This document shows positions 36,148 through 44,821 of a stretch of 64,000 bases of DNA, one piece after another; the first letter of the stretch is position 1, and every line of letters starts with the position of its first letter. This DNA is from Alphaproteobacteria bacterium (lineage in GTDB: Bacteria > Pseudomonadota > Alphaproteobacteria > GCA-2731375). The stretch covers positions 186,001 through 250,000 of the forward strand of contig JADHTB010000004.1 of assembly GCA_016776605.1 (NCBI GenBank), given 5' to 3'. The position numbers and the translations under genes are program-made. A model generated the notes under the pieces. It was not told where the DNA came from, searched no databases, and saw only the letters and a list, made by a program, of their open reading frames with translations.

Positions 36148-36675
36148 CTAGCCGATCTTGACGCTGTTGTCGTCCAGGTAGACATACTTTGGCACCACCA
36201 GATTAAGCGGCGCGGGTCCCTTGCGGATGCGCCCCGAGGTATCATAGTGGGAGCCGTGACAGGGGCAGAACCAGCCATTGTATTCGCCCTGTTGACCCAG
36301 GGGCACACAGCCCAGATGGGTGCAGACGCCGACCATGATCAGCCATTCCGCCTTTTGCACCCGGGCCTCATCGCCCTCGGGATCCGGCAAAACATCCATG
36401 GGAACGGCCCTGGCATCGGCGATTTCCTTTTCGGTGCGGCGGCGGATAAAGACCGGCTTGCCGCGCCAACTGACGGTAATGGACTGCCCCACCTCAATGC
36501 CGGACAAATCGACCTCGATCGAGGAAAGCGCCAGAACGTCACGCGAGGGGTTCATCTGATTGACCAGCGGCCAGACAAATCCGGCCGCGCCAACGGCACC
36601 GAGGCCGCCCGCGGCCACATAAAGGAAATCCCGGCGGCTGGGGTCGTGTCCGTCCCCGCCTGTGCTATCCGTCAT
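36148..36675 (-). CDS. petA: Rieske iron-sulfur subunit of the bc1 complex
   Basis: 175-aa protein with a Tat-type membrane anchor ([17 protein letters not shown]) and the [2Fe-2S] ligands in CTHLGC and [17 protein letters not shown] lies 7 nt before the ATG. First gene of the petA-petB-petC operon, followed by mtnP and apt on the same strand. It is divergent from trmL. Confidence 0.97.
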   Translation of the reverse strand: MTDSTGGDGHDPSRRDFLYVAAGGLGAVGAAGFVWPLVNQMNPSRDVLALSSIEVDLSGIEVGQSITVSWRGKPVFIRRRTEKEIADARAVPMDVLPDPEGDEARVQKAEWLIMVGVCTHLGCVPLGQQGEYNGWFCPCHGSHYDTSGRIRKGPAPLNLVVPKYVYLDDNSVKIG

Positions 36676-36844
36676 GATACGCTCACCTTATTCCGAAATC
36701 ATTGGGAGATTACTGTGCCCTTATTTGTCATGCCGCCGCGCATTTGTCCAGCCATGGGACGTCTGCAAAGTGGCACGGGTTGTTATCAAGCGCGGTCCCG
36801 CCATGGGGACTGGCCAGATGCTGGCGAATCGGCCATGCTGCCGC

Positions 36845-37324
36845 ATGCGCCTGGCCCTCTATCAACCCGATATTCCGCAAAACACCGGTACCCTGATCCG
36901 CCTGTGCGCCTGCCTCGACGTGCCCCTGGATATTATCGAACCCTGCGGCTTCACCTTCACCGATAAACAGCTGCGCCGCGCCGCCATGGACTATGCCGAA
37001 GGCGTGGCGTTGCAACGGCACAATTCCTGGGCGGATTTTCTGCCCACCACGACGGGCCGGTTGATCCTGGCAACCACGAAAAGCGCCGATCCCCATGTCA
37101 CATTCGCCTTCCGGGCCGATGACATCATCCTGTTGGGACAGGAACAGTCAGGTGTACCGGCGGCGGTCCATGACCGGGCCGATGCGCGCCTGCGCATCCC
37201 CATGCGGGCCGGTGCGCGGTCATTGAATATCGCCGTCGCCGGCGCCATGATTTTGGGCGAGGCCTTGCGTCAGACTGATGGCTTTGTTACAGCACATTCG
37301 GTCAATAAATCGGAGAATTGCTAA
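36845..37324 (+). CDS. trmL: tRNA (cytidine/uridine-34 2'-O)-methyltransferase, SPOUT family
   Basis: 159-aa SPOUT methyltransferase acting on the wobble base of tRNA-Leu species. Motifs: LALYQPDIPQNTGTLIRLC, MDYAEGV, LLGQEQSGVP and MRAGARSLNIAVAGAMILGE (knot and SAM site). The ATG at 36845 gives the usual family length; upstream in-frame starts are not supported by homology. First gene of a tightly overlapped four-gene run. Confidence 0.92.
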   Translation: MRLALYQPDIPQNTGTLIRLCACLDVPLDIIEPCGFTFTDKQLRRAAMDYAEGVALQRHNSWADFLPTTTGRLILATTKSADPHVTFAFRADDIILLGQEQSGVPAAVHDRADARLRIPMRAGARSLNIAVAGAMILGEALRQTDGFVTAHSVNKSENC

Positions 37325-37866
37325 TGCCCCGCGTCTTATTGCGCCTATCCTTAATGTTGCTGCTGTGGCCCGGCACGGCTGCCTTGGCCGCGGATGTGGG
37401 GATTGCCGCCTTTCAGGGCGTCTGGCGCGGCAACGCTGTTTCGGAAAGCCAGATCAGCGCCAATTTCAAAATGACCAGCCGGGATATAGACGTGACGGTC
37501 CGGACCGACGCCGACGGCGGCTTCGCAATTACCTGGAATACGGTGCAGCGGCAAAAGGGCGATCCCAACAATCCCCGGGAAGAATTGAAATCCACGAAAA
37601 TGCAATTTACCCCTGCGCGCCCCGGCGTTTGGCGCGCCGCGGCGAACGCTGATCCCCTGGACAGCCCAGCGCCCTTCGCCTGGGCTTTCCTCAAGGATCG
37701 CACCCTGCATATTGTCAGCCTGCGGATATATGCCGATGGCCGGCACGAGACGCAAACCTACCGCCGGACGCTGTCGGGCACCGGCATGGCCCTGGAATTC
37801 ATCCGCGACGTGGATGGGGAACAGGTGCGCCGGGCCAGCGGCCGGCTGATCAAGGTCGCGAAGTGA
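37324..37866 (+). CDS. periplasmic protein of unknown function
   Basis: 180-aa protein with a clear signal peptide (VLLRLSLMLLLWPGTAALAAD). The mature part looks beta-rich with no cysteine and no recognised motif: GVWRGNAVSESQ near its start and a closing EFIRDVDGEQVRRASGRLIKV, a lipocalin- or YceI-like strand pattern by eye only. Its ATG overlaps the trmL stop (TAATG), with GGAG at 37311. Its own stop overlaps the next gene's GTG. Confidence 0.75.
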   Translation: MPRVLLRLSLMLLLWPGTAALAADVGIAAFQGVWRGNAVSESQISANFKMTSRDIDVTVRTDADGGFAITWNTVQRQKGDPNNPREELKSTKMQFTPARPGVWRAAANADPLDSPAPFAWAFLKDRTLHIVSLRIYADGRHETQTYRRTLSGTGMALEFIRDVDGEQVRRASGRLIKVAK

Positions 37867-38510
37867 ACGTGACCTCCCAAGGCGATGGCGCTGCGGGAGA
37901 TAGCCAAATCGATGCAGTCATTTTCGACCTGGGCGGGGTGTTGATCGATTGGAGCCCCTATCATCTGTACCGCAAACTGTTCGACAGTGATGACGAGATT
38001 GCCCGTTTTCTGGACGAGATCAATCTATACAAATGGCTGCACGGCGTGGATGCGGACAAGCCGTTTCAGCAAGGGGTGGCCGAACTATCGGCCCGCCTGC
38101 CCCAGCACGCCGAATTGATTGAGGCCTATTGGCATCGCTGGGCCGAAACCCTGAATGGCGCGCTGGACGACAGCCTGACAGTCGTTTCGGATTTGAAGGC
38201 CCGGGGGACGCCGCTGTATGTAATTTCCAACTGGTCTTCGGAAACCTGGCACCACGCCACGGAGCGCTTCGCCTTTCTGGATTGGTTCGATGGCCTGGTG
38301 ATCTCGGGTCTGGAAGGGGTGGCGAAACCTGATGCGGAAATTTTCCACATAGCCTGTGACCGCTTTAAGCTGAGGCCGGAACGCGCCGTCTTTATCGATG
38401 ACCGTGCCGACAACATAGATAGCGCCCGCGCCCTGGGCTTTCACGGCGTTCACTTCACGGACGCGGCGGCGTTGCGGCGACAATTGGAGACACTGGAATT
38501 ACTGCCATGA
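37863..38510 (+). CDS. HAD-superfamily hydrolase, subfamily IA
   Basis: 215-aa hydrolase with motif I FDLGGVLIDW, motif II VISNWSSE, Lys of motif III in GVAKPDAEIF and acidic motif IV FIDDRADNIDSAR. Close to the phosphatase/haloacid dehalogenase-like IA group (YihX-like). GTG start overlaps the preceding stop, and its stop overlaps the next ATG, so it is translated as part of an operon. Substrate unknown. Confidence 0.88.
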   Translation: MNVTSQGDGAAGDSQIDAVIFDLGGVLIDWSPYHLYRKLFDSDDEIARFLDEINLYKWLHGVDADKPFQQGVAELSARLPQHAELIEAYWHRWAETLNGALDDSLTVVSDLKARGTPLYVISNWSSETWHHATERFAFLDWFDGLVISGLEGVAKPDAEIFHIACDRFKLRPERAVFIDDRADNIDSARALGFHGVHFTDAAALRRQLETLELLP

Positions 38511-39397
38511 ACAAAAGCAAACCCAGCATCGGTTTCATCGGCCTGGGGCTGATGGGGCAGGCCTTTACCCGGCATCTGTGTGGTCTGGGCTATACAGTGA
38601 CCGGCTATGACCTGGTGGCGGAGAAAATCACCGCCGCCGCCGCCCATGGCGTGCTCCCGGCCAGTTCGCCCGCCGATCTGACCGCCCGCGCCGATATGGT
38701 GTTGCTGTGCGTAACATCGACGGACGCGGTGCATCAGGTCGTGTTTGGCCCCAACGGGGTGGCGGAGGCTGGCAGCGCCGACAAGCTGCTGGTGGATCAT
38801 TCCACCACGGTCGTGCAGGCCACCCGGGACATGGCGGCGGCATTATCGCGCCAGGCAGGCATGGGCTGGGTCGACGCCCCAGTCTCGGGCGGCCCGCCGG
38901 CGGCGGGCGCCGGCAGTCTGGCCATCATGGCGGGCGGCAGCGCGGCCGATATCGCCCGCGCCGCGCCGGTAATGGCTGATCTGGCGGCGCAGTTCACCCA
39001 CATGGGCCCCAGCGGCGCCGGCCAGGTGACCAAGATGATCAACCAGGTTCTGGTCCTGAACAATTACGCGGTTCTGGCCGAGGCTCTGGCCCTGGCGGAA
39101 GCCGGCGGCATAGATGCCGCCCTGATCCCCCAGGCCCTGGGCGCGGGGCACGCGGGCAGCAACATGCTGCAATCCATCTATCCCCGCATGCTGGCCCGCA
39201 CCGTCGAGCCCGTGGGCTATGCCCGGCAGATATTGAAAGACCTGGATATGGTTCACGATCTGGCCAAGGGCCTTAACGTGCCCACGCCCATGTCCAGCCA
39301 GACCGCCAACCTGTACCGCATCCTCAACAGCAAGGGCCACGGCGAAAAAGACGGCATCGCGGTCCTGAAGCTGTACGACGGGAACGATAGCGTTTGA
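38507..39397 (+). CDS. 3-hydroxyisobutyrate-dehydrogenase-family oxidoreductase
   Basis: 296-aa NAD(P)-dependent beta-hydroxyacid dehydrogenase. Rossmann motif IGFIGLGLMGQAF is at 6-18, the substrate-binding signature is DAPVSGGPPAAGAGSLAIM, and the catalytic Lys lies in GAGQVTKMINQVLV. It probably oxidises a beta-hydroxy acid (tartronate semialdehyde reductase or hydroxyisobutyrate type). Last gene of the trmL operon. Confidence 0.9.
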   Translation: MNKSKPSIGFIGLGLMGQAFTRHLCGLGYTVTGYDLVAEKITAAAAHGVLPASSPADLTARADMVLLCVTSTDAVHQVVFGPNGVAEAGSADKLLVDHSTTVVQATRDMAAALSRQAGMGWVDAPVSGGPPAAGAGSLAIMAGGSAADIARAAPVMADLAAQFTHMGPSGAGQVTKMINQVLVLNNYAVLAEALALAEAGGIDAALIPQALGAGHAGSNMLQSIYPRMLARTVEPVGYARQILKDLDMVHDLAKGLNVPTPMSSQTANLYRILNSKGHGEKDGIAVLKLYDGNDSV

Positions 39398-39530
39398 GAG
39401 GCGTGACGAAAGTCAAAGCTGGATAGAAAACGGTTAAAAGTAAACGGTCTGTCTGCTTGCGCCGCGCAGGGCACGATTTTTCGTTGCGCCCGCCCGCCAA
39501 AAATTCTCCACACCTTCGCACGTCCCCACG

Positions 39531-39560
39531 CGCTCATGTACGCGCATGTACGCTCATGCA
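39531..39560. repeat. three 10-bp direct repeats
   Basis: CGCTCATGTA, CGCGCATGTA and CGCTCATGCA in tandem, one or two differences between units. Function unknown; they overlap the end of the 17-codon frame. Confidence 0.75.
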
Positions 39561-39607
39561 TGCCAGGGGTGGAGCGCAGATAATACAAAATAGAGAATTA
39601 AATTCAT
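39554..39607 (-). CDS. possible 17-aa micro-protein or leader peptide
   Basis: ATG at 39607 preceded by AAAGAGGTGATT, a strong ribosome-site match; the product would be a short hydrophobic peptide (MNLILYFVLSALHPWHA). A minus-strand TATAAT lies about 40 nt upstream, although no good -35 is seen. No gene follows on this strand, so it would not be a classical attenuator leader. Weakly supported. Confidence 0.25.
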   Translation of the reverse strand: MNLILYFVLSALHPWHA

Positions 39608-39751
39608 AATCACCTCTTTTGCATTTGTAATGTCATTTTTCACACTATTATATGGCATGATACAACCATTAGTGCATCCTATGTTATGCGCCACATTTTG
39701 CGGGCGACATTGTGTCGGACACGCCCGCGCCGCACCGAGAGGCAACATGCA

Positions 39752-40540
39752 ATGACGGCTTTCACCCTTGAACGTGTCGATAGTTACCGTGCGGCGGAAA
39801 ATCTATGCCCGGGCGCCCGCACGGCTGAATTGACGAGTTTTCGCGAGCATTTGAAGATTGGCGCCGGCAAAACGGTGCTGGAATTGGGCAGTGGCAACGG
39901 CACCCTGACCAGATGTCTGCGCGAACTGGGCTGGACGGTGGATACGGTCGATATCGCGTTCCAAGCGCCACCCGGCGCGGGCCGGCATTATCGCGCCGAT
40001 ATCTCGAAAGGCCTGGGCTTTCTGCCAAAAGATGCGGCCTATGATGCGGTGGTCTCGCTGGCGGTACTGCATCATGTGGTCGCCTGCCCAGGCAGGCTGC
40101 CGGACAATCTGGCCAGCGATATCGCGGCGCTGACCAGACCGGGGGCGGTGTTGGTCCTGCAGGACGTGCCGGCGCGGGACGTTTTGGCCCATTCGCCTCC
40201 GCTGGCTGGGGCGGGCCTATGCGCCGCCATGACCACGGCCCGCATCTTTGCCGATCTGGTCGATCCCTACAGCGTGCCGACCCACAATGGCGTCTACCTC
40301 CAGATGGCGGCGGTCGGCGACCAGCTTGCCGATGGCTTCGCGCCCGTGGACCGGTTCTATCACCGCTGTGATTGGCGCTTTCCCGATCGGGAATTGGCCG
40401 CCCGCTATGTGCAGGCGCTGTTCAATCTGAATCTGGACCAGGATGCGATCCTGGCCGCCCTGGAGCCCGAACTGGAGCCCGCCGGGTCCGGACTGCGCCT
40501 GCCCTGGGCCCTGGATTGTCTGGTCATGCGGCGGCTGTAA
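39752..40540 (+). CDS. SAM-dependent class I methyltransferase
   Basis: 262-aa protein with SAM-binding motif I VLELGSGNGTLT, an acidic residue ending the second strand (VDTVDIA), and post-motif AYDAVVSLAVLHHV. About 55 N-terminal residues precede the Rossmann core. The C-terminal half (VPTHNGVYLQM, FYHRCDWRFPDRE) is not diagnostic. Substrate unknown; possibly a small-molecule or lipid methyltransferase. GAGAGG is 9 nt upstream of the ATG. Confidence 0.82.
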   Translation: MTAFTLERVDSYRAAENLCPGARTAELTSFREHLKIGAGKTVLELGSGNGTLTRCLRELGWTVDTVDIAFQAPPGAGRHYRADISKGLGFLPKDAAYDAVVSLAVLHHVVACPGRLPDNLASDIAALTRPGAVLVLQDVPARDVLAHSPPLAGAGLCAAMTTARIFADLVDPYSVPTHNGVYLQMAAVGDQLADGFAPVDRFYHRCDWRFPDRELAARYVQALFNLNLDQDAILAALEPELEPAGSGLRLPWALDCLVMRRL

Positions 40541-40650
40541 CCGCCCGGTTAAAACTGCTAATCCACCATGGTCAACATGGTCCATATCATTCGGCGAATA
40601 TAAATACCCGTAACAATTGCCTTGGGTGCCGGCGAAGCCACTATTAGACT

Positions 40651-41214
40651 GTGACCTCGGACCTCTACGGACTGGCTGGAAACACAGTGGATCAATTCGA
40701 CGTCGCAATGCGGGCCCAAGAAGCCGGCAAATATGCAGTGGTGTTGCAATTATTGCTGCCGTTGGCCGAAGCAGGCGATGCCAAGGCGCAGTTCCATCTG
40801 GGCCAGTTGTACCGCGAAGGCCATGGCGTGAAGCGGGACCATGAGATGGCGCTGCGCTGGTACCGCAAGGCGGCCGGGCAAGGCAACGCCATGGCGCAGG
40901 GCGCCCTTGGCGCCATGTATTACGGCGGCCAGGGCGTGGCGCAGGACTATGCCGAGGCGCTGAAATGGCTTAACCTGGCCGCGGATGAAGGCGTGGCCGA
41001 GGCCCAGTACGATCTCAGCCTGATGTACGGCCATGGCCATGGCGTCACGCTGAATTATATGCAGGCGCATATGTGGTGTAATATTGCTGGCGCACAAGGC
41101 CACGCCAAGGCGCTCAAAAGCCGGGATGCCCTGGCCGCGCAGATGACCCTGATCCAGATCGCCGAAGCGCAAAGGCTGGCGCGGGACTGGACGGCCAGAC
41201 ACACCGGCGACTAG
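40651..41214 (+). CDS. Sel1-repeat (SEL1-like TPR) protein
   Basis: 187-aa protein with three to four Sel1 repeats: AKAQFHLGQLYREGHGVKRD, AMAQGALGAMYYGGQGV and AEAQYDLSLMYGHGHGV, followed by HMWCNIAGAQGH. No signal peptide is apparent from the GTG at 40651; a GTG at 40687 is an alternative start with a better ribosome site. Such proteins usually act as scaffolds; partner unknown. Confidence 0.85.
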   Translation: MTSDLYGLAGNTVDQFDVAMRAQEAGKYAVVLQLLLPLAEAGDAKAQFHLGQLYREGHGVKRDHEMALRWYRKAAGQGNAMAQGALGAMYYGGQGVAQDYAEALKWLNLAADEGVAEAQYDLSLMYGHGHGVTLNYMQAHMWCNIAGAQGHAKALKSRDALAAQMTLIQIAEAQRLARDWTARHTGD

Positions 41215-41306
41215 AGTATCCGTTATAGGTAAGGCCTAGTTTTAGCGGGAGTTATGAGTTTTCGCATGACGGCGACACCCATGGGCTCGAAGCAGTTCCG
41301 ATAGGC

Positions 41307-41522
41307 TTACGTCCACCAGAATGGCTTGCGGGCCTCGGCCAGGGCCTCGCGACGCGAAACGCCGATATCCTGCAAGGCGTGCTGATCCAATTCCGCCAGA
41401 GCGCGCCGTTGCGCGGCCCGATCCTGCCAATGATAGAGCGTCGCCGCAACCTTAATCACGGCTTGCACCAGGGCCTGTCCCAGATCAATTTCTCTAATCG
41501 CAAATGCTGAAGTCCGTAACAT
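41307..41522 (-). CDS. DUF1127 small basic protein
   Basis: 71-aa protein ending in the DUF1127 (YjiS-like) motif: RALAELDQHALQDIGVSRREA. Family members bind RNA or affect phosphate and carbon metabolism and nitrogen storage in Alphaproteobacteria. It is divergent from the LysR gene across 125 bp, so the LysR protein might control it. Confidence 0.85.
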   Translation of the reverse strand: MLRTSAFAIREIDLGQALVQAVIKVAATLYHWQDRAAQRRALAELDQHALQDIGVSRREALAEARKPFWWT

Positions 41523-41615
41523 GGCAACGCTCCTTTCCCGGGCTTTATCGCCCTTATGATGCAGTATATAGAGATAAATTTTGACCGTGACAAACGACTG
41601 TTTCTCATATATATC

Positions 41616-41630
41616 ATTAGTTATTCTAAT
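41616..41630. promoter_or_regulatory. candidate LysR-type operator
   Basis: Perfect interrupted palindrome ATTAG-TTATT-CTAAT, which contains the T-N11-A core of LysR-type binding sites, located 17 bp before the LysR start codon and inside the divergent promoter region with the DUF1127 gene. Autoregulation is the usual arrangement. Confidence 0.5.
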
Positions 41631-41647
41631 TGATTAACGAGAAGTAA

Positions 41648-42640
41648 ATGGCTGATCGAAAACTTCCACCCCTGAATGCCCTGCGTGCGTTCGAGGCTGC
41701 CGCGCGGCAGTTAAGCTTTACCCGTGCCGGCCAGGAGCTGCACGTTACCCAGGCCGCCATAAGCCATCAGGTAAAAGCCCTGGAGGAATGGCTGGGCCTG
41801 GCGCTGTTTCGCCGCCGGGGCCGGGCCATCGTGCTGACCGAGAATGGCCAGAATTATTCCGCCGCCGTGCGCGAGGGGCTGGATTTGCTGGCAGCCGCCA
41901 CGGATCGCCTGACCAAACGTCAGGATAGCGGCATTTTAACCGTCGCCACCCTGGCCTCGTTCGCGGCTGCCTGGCTGGTGCCGCGCCTGGGCCGCTTTCG
42001 CGCCCTGCATTCCGATATCGACGTGCGGGTCGCCGCCAGCGACGAAGTTGTGGATTTCGCCCGTGATGATGTGGATATAGCCATCCGCTACGGCGGCGGC
42101 GAATGGCCGGGCCTGGAAGTGCTGCCTTTGATGACCGAGGAAGTTTTTCCGGTCTGCAGCCCGGCCCTGTTACACGGCGCCCACCCCCTGCTGCGCCCCG
42201 AGGATCTGCGTCATCACACATTGCTGCATGACGATATGCGGGAAACCTGGCGGCGGTGGTTGCTGGCGGCCGGCGTCGAAGGCGTCGATCCCGACCGGGG
42301 ACCGGGCTATAATCTATCCGCCCTGGTGATCAACGCGGCCGTGGACGGACAGGGCGTTGCCCTGGCCCGTAGCGCCCTGTTGGGCGATCACCTGACCACC
42401 GGCCGTCTGGTGCGGCCCTTCGATGTGGAGCTGCCGGCGGAATTCGCCTATTATCTGGTGCATCCCGCCCGCGCCCTGGAGCACCCGAAAGTGCGGGTCT
42501 TTCGCGACTGGGTTCTGGCGGAAGTCGCGGCGGACCGCGAAAGGGCCGCAGCGTCTCAGAATGCCTCTCAAATCGACTCTCAAAACACCGGCCAGAACGC
42601 CTCTCAAAACACCTCTGGTGGTGCCGGATTAAGCTCTTGA
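41648..42640 (+). CDS. LysR-family transcriptional regulator, GcvA-like
   Basis: 330-aa regulator with the N-terminal winged helix (LNALRAFEAAARQLSFTRAG, HVTQAAISHQVKALEE) and a periplasmic-binding-protein-like effector domain. The helix-turn-helix region closely follows GcvA/AmpR-type sequences. Odd feature: after the normal domain end (about residue 300) there is a low-complexity tail with repeated SQN units (SQNASQ, DSQNTGQ, NASQNT). The upstream palindrome and the divergent DUF1127 gene are the likely targets. Confidence 0.93.
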   Translation: MADRKLPPLNALRAFEAAARQLSFTRAGQELHVTQAAISHQVKALEEWLGLALFRRRGRAIVLTENGQNYSAAVREGLDLLAAATDRLTKRQDSGILTVATLASFAAAWLVPRLGRFRALHSDIDVRVAASDEVVDFARDDVDIAIRYGGGEWPGLEVLPLMTEEVFPVCSPALLHGAHPLLRPEDLRHHTLLHDDMRETWRRWLLAAGVEGVDPDRGPGYNLSALVINAAVDGQGVALARSALLGDHLTTGRLVRPFDVELPAEFAYYLVHPARALEHPKVRVFRDWVLAEVAADRERAAASQNASQIDSQNTGQNASQNTSGGAGLSS

Positions 42641-42711
42641 AAACAACCACCGTTAAACGGTATTGATGCGCGCCTTTTTAAACAGGTGATATTAGACAAG
42701 GAACGAGTGAC

Positions 42712-43734
42712 ATGGCTGTCAAGATCGCAGTAGTCGGCGCCACGGGGAACGTGGGCCGCGAGATGTTGAATATTCTGCATGAGCGGCTTTTCCCCGCCGA
42801 TGAAGTCGTGGCCTTGGCCTCGACCCGTTCGGTGGGCAAGGAGGCTTTCCTTGGCGACAAACTCCTTAAGGTTAAGGCGCTGGAGAATTTCGATTTTTCC
42901 ACCGTGGATATCGCCTTGTTCTCGGCGGGCGGTGATGTCTCGCGGCAATGGGCGCCCATAGCGGCCGAGGCGGGCTGTGTGGTGATCGACAATTCATCGG
43001 CCTTCCGCATGGACCCGGACGTCCCCCTGGTGGTGCCGGAGGTTAATCCAGGCGCTCTGGCCGACTTCAGCAAGCGCAACATCGTTGCCAACCCCAACTG
43101 TTCCACGGCCCAGTTGGTGGTGGCGTTAAAGCCATTGCATGATCATGCCGTCATCAAGCGCGTGGTCGTCGCGACCTATCAATCGGTTTCCGGCGCGGGG
43201 CGGGAACCCATGGACGAGCTGTTCATTCAGACCAAGGGCATTTACGTCAACGATCAGCCCAGCCCGCGGCATTTCCCCAAGCAGATCGCGTTCAACGTGA
43301 TCCCGCATATCGACGTCTTCATGGACAGCGGCGAAACCAAGGAAGAATGGAAGATGACCGCCGAAACTAAAAAGATCCTGGATCCGGAGATCAAGCTGAC
43401 CGCAACCTGTGTGCGGGTGCCAACCTTTGTCGGTCACGCCGAAGCCATCAATATAGAGTTCGAGCGGCCCATCAGTGATGACGAGGCGCGCGATATCCTG
43501 CGCGAGGCGCCGGGCTGCATGGTGGTGGATAAGCGCGAGGACGGCGGCTATATCACGCCCGTGGAATGTGTCGGTGAATACGCCACCTTCATCTCGCGCA
43601 TCCGGGTTGACCCGACGGTGGAGAACGGCCTCAGCATCTGGGTGGTGTCCGACAATCTGCGCAAGGGCGCCGCCCTGAACACGGTGCAGATCGCCGAAAC
43701 CCTGATCGCCCGGTATATGAAAATAGCCGCTTGA
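42712..43734 (+). CDS. asd: aspartate-semialdehyde dehydrogenase
   Basis: 340-aa NADP-dependent enzyme of lysine, threonine, methionine and diaminopimelate synthesis. N-terminal GATGNVGREML, FSAGGDVSRQWAP, the catalytic Cys in NPNCSTAQ, and the substrate-binding region RVPTFVGHAEAINIEFE. Length and motifs match the family throughout. Single-gene unit. Confidence 0.96.
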   Translation: MAVKIAVVGATGNVGREMLNILHERLFPADEVVALASTRSVGKEAFLGDKLLKVKALENFDFSTVDIALFSAGGDVSRQWAPIAAEAGCVVIDNSSAFRMDPDVPLVVPEVNPGALADFSKRNIVANPNCSTAQLVVALKPLHDHAVIKRVVVATYQSVSGAGREPMDELFIQTKGIYVNDQPSPRHFPKQIAFNVIPHIDVFMDSGETKEEWKMTAETKKILDPEIKLTATCVRVPTFVGHAEAINIEFERPISDDEARDILREAPGCMVVDKREDGGYITPVECVGEYATFISRIRVDPTVENGLSIWVVSDNLRKGAALNTVQIAETLIARYMKIAA

Positions 43735-43813
43735 TCTAGACCACCGTCAGCCTAGTTTGTTTAGTCGCCGGTCCATGCGGCGTCCGTGGAATCTTGCTTA
43801 TCTGTCCAACTAA

Positions 43814-44707
43814 ATGGAGTCGACTTTGGCGAAAATCATATCCGGCCCCGCCTCACATAGCTATTTCTCCCAACGCCTGCGCCTGCATTACGTGGATTGG
43901 GGCAACGAAGGGGCGCCGCCCATGCTGTTGGTGCATGGCGGCCGGGACCATTGCCGCAACTGGGACTGGGTGGCGGAAGCCTTCCGGGATGAATACCACA
44001 TCATCGCCCCCGACCTGCGCGGCCACGGCGACAGCCAATGGAGCATGGGCGGCAGCTACAGCATGCCCGAATACGTCTACGACATCGCGCATTTGGTGGA
44101 CCAGAAGAACATGGCGCCAGTGACCATCCTCAGCCATTCCCTGGGCGGCATGATCTCGCTGCAATATGCCGGCCTGTACCCCGACAAAGTGAAAAGCGTG
44201 GCGGCGATCGAGGGTTTGGGCTCCTCCCCCGCCATGCTGGCCAAGAACGCCGGCAAAAGCATCGATGTGCGCCTGGACGATTGGGCCAAGGAACTGCGCA
44301 AGTTATCGGGCCGCTCGCCCCGCCGTTACGCCAGCCTGGAAGATGCCTTTAGCCGCATGCAGGAAGAAAACCCGCATTTGTCCGAGGCACAGGCCCGGCA
44401 TTTGACCGTGCATGGCGCCAATCAGAACGAAGACGGCAGCTATAGCTGGAAGTTCGATAATTACGTGCGCATCTTCCGCCCCTATGGCCTGTCCCAGGAA
44501 GAGGTGCGGCATTTATGGTCGCGCATCACCTGCCCCACCCTGTTGATCCGCGGCACCGAAAGCTGGGCCTCGGACCCGACCGAAGACGGCCGCATCGAAC
44601 CCTTCCAAAATGCCACCGTCGCCGCCATCGAAGGCGCCGGCCACTGGGCCCACCACGACAGGTTGGACGTATTCCTGGACCTGGTGCGCAAACATCTGGC
44701 GAAATAG
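43814..44707 (+). CDS. alpha/beta-fold hydrolase
   Basis: 297-aa hydrolase: oxyanion motif VHGGRDHCRNWD, nucleophile elbow SHSLGG (with Ser), an acid in the ESWASDP region and the catalytic His in GAGHWAHHD. The elbow starts with Ser instead of the common Gly. No signal peptide. Substrate unknown; the downstream FAD-dependent oxidoreductase is 115 bp away. Confidence 0.88.
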   Translation: MESTLAKIISGPASHSYFSQRLRLHYVDWGNEGAPPMLLVHGGRDHCRNWDWVAEAFRDEYHIIAPDLRGHGDSQWSMGGSYSMPEYVYDIAHLVDQKNMAPVTILSHSLGGMISLQYAGLYPDKVKSVAAIEGLGSSPAMLAKNAGKSIDVRLDDWAKELRKLSGRSPRRYASLEDAFSRMQEENPHLSEAQARHLTVHGANQNEDGSYSWKFDNYVRIFRPYGLSQEEVRHLWSRITCPTLLIRGTESWASDPTEDGRIEPFQNATVAAIEGAGHWAHHDRLDVFLDLVRKHLAK

Positions 44708-44821
44708 CGCGGCCATCGCGGCCAGGTTTGCTCTCGGGAGCGGGCCGGACCCTGAAATTTTGAATTTGGACTGCCCGCGTTCGGTGATATCCTTGCCTTT
44801 CATTGATCGCGGGAGAGTGGC

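Larger units (their letters stand above)
39398..39751. other. 354-bp intergenic region with AT-rich island
   Basis: No long reading frame. It contains three 10-bp direct repeats (39531-39560), a 17-codon frame on the minus strand (39554-39607) with an AGAGGTG ribosome-site-like sequence, a minus-strand TATAAT at 39647-39652, and an AT-rich stretch of about 110 bp. The methyltransferase ribosome site GAGAGG is at its right end. Confidence 0.6.

Noticed and set aside
39625..39651. A sigma-70-like promoter for the methyltransferase in the AT-rich gap
   Set aside because: A TATTAT-like -10 is present on the plus strand but no -35 at proper spacing could be matched.
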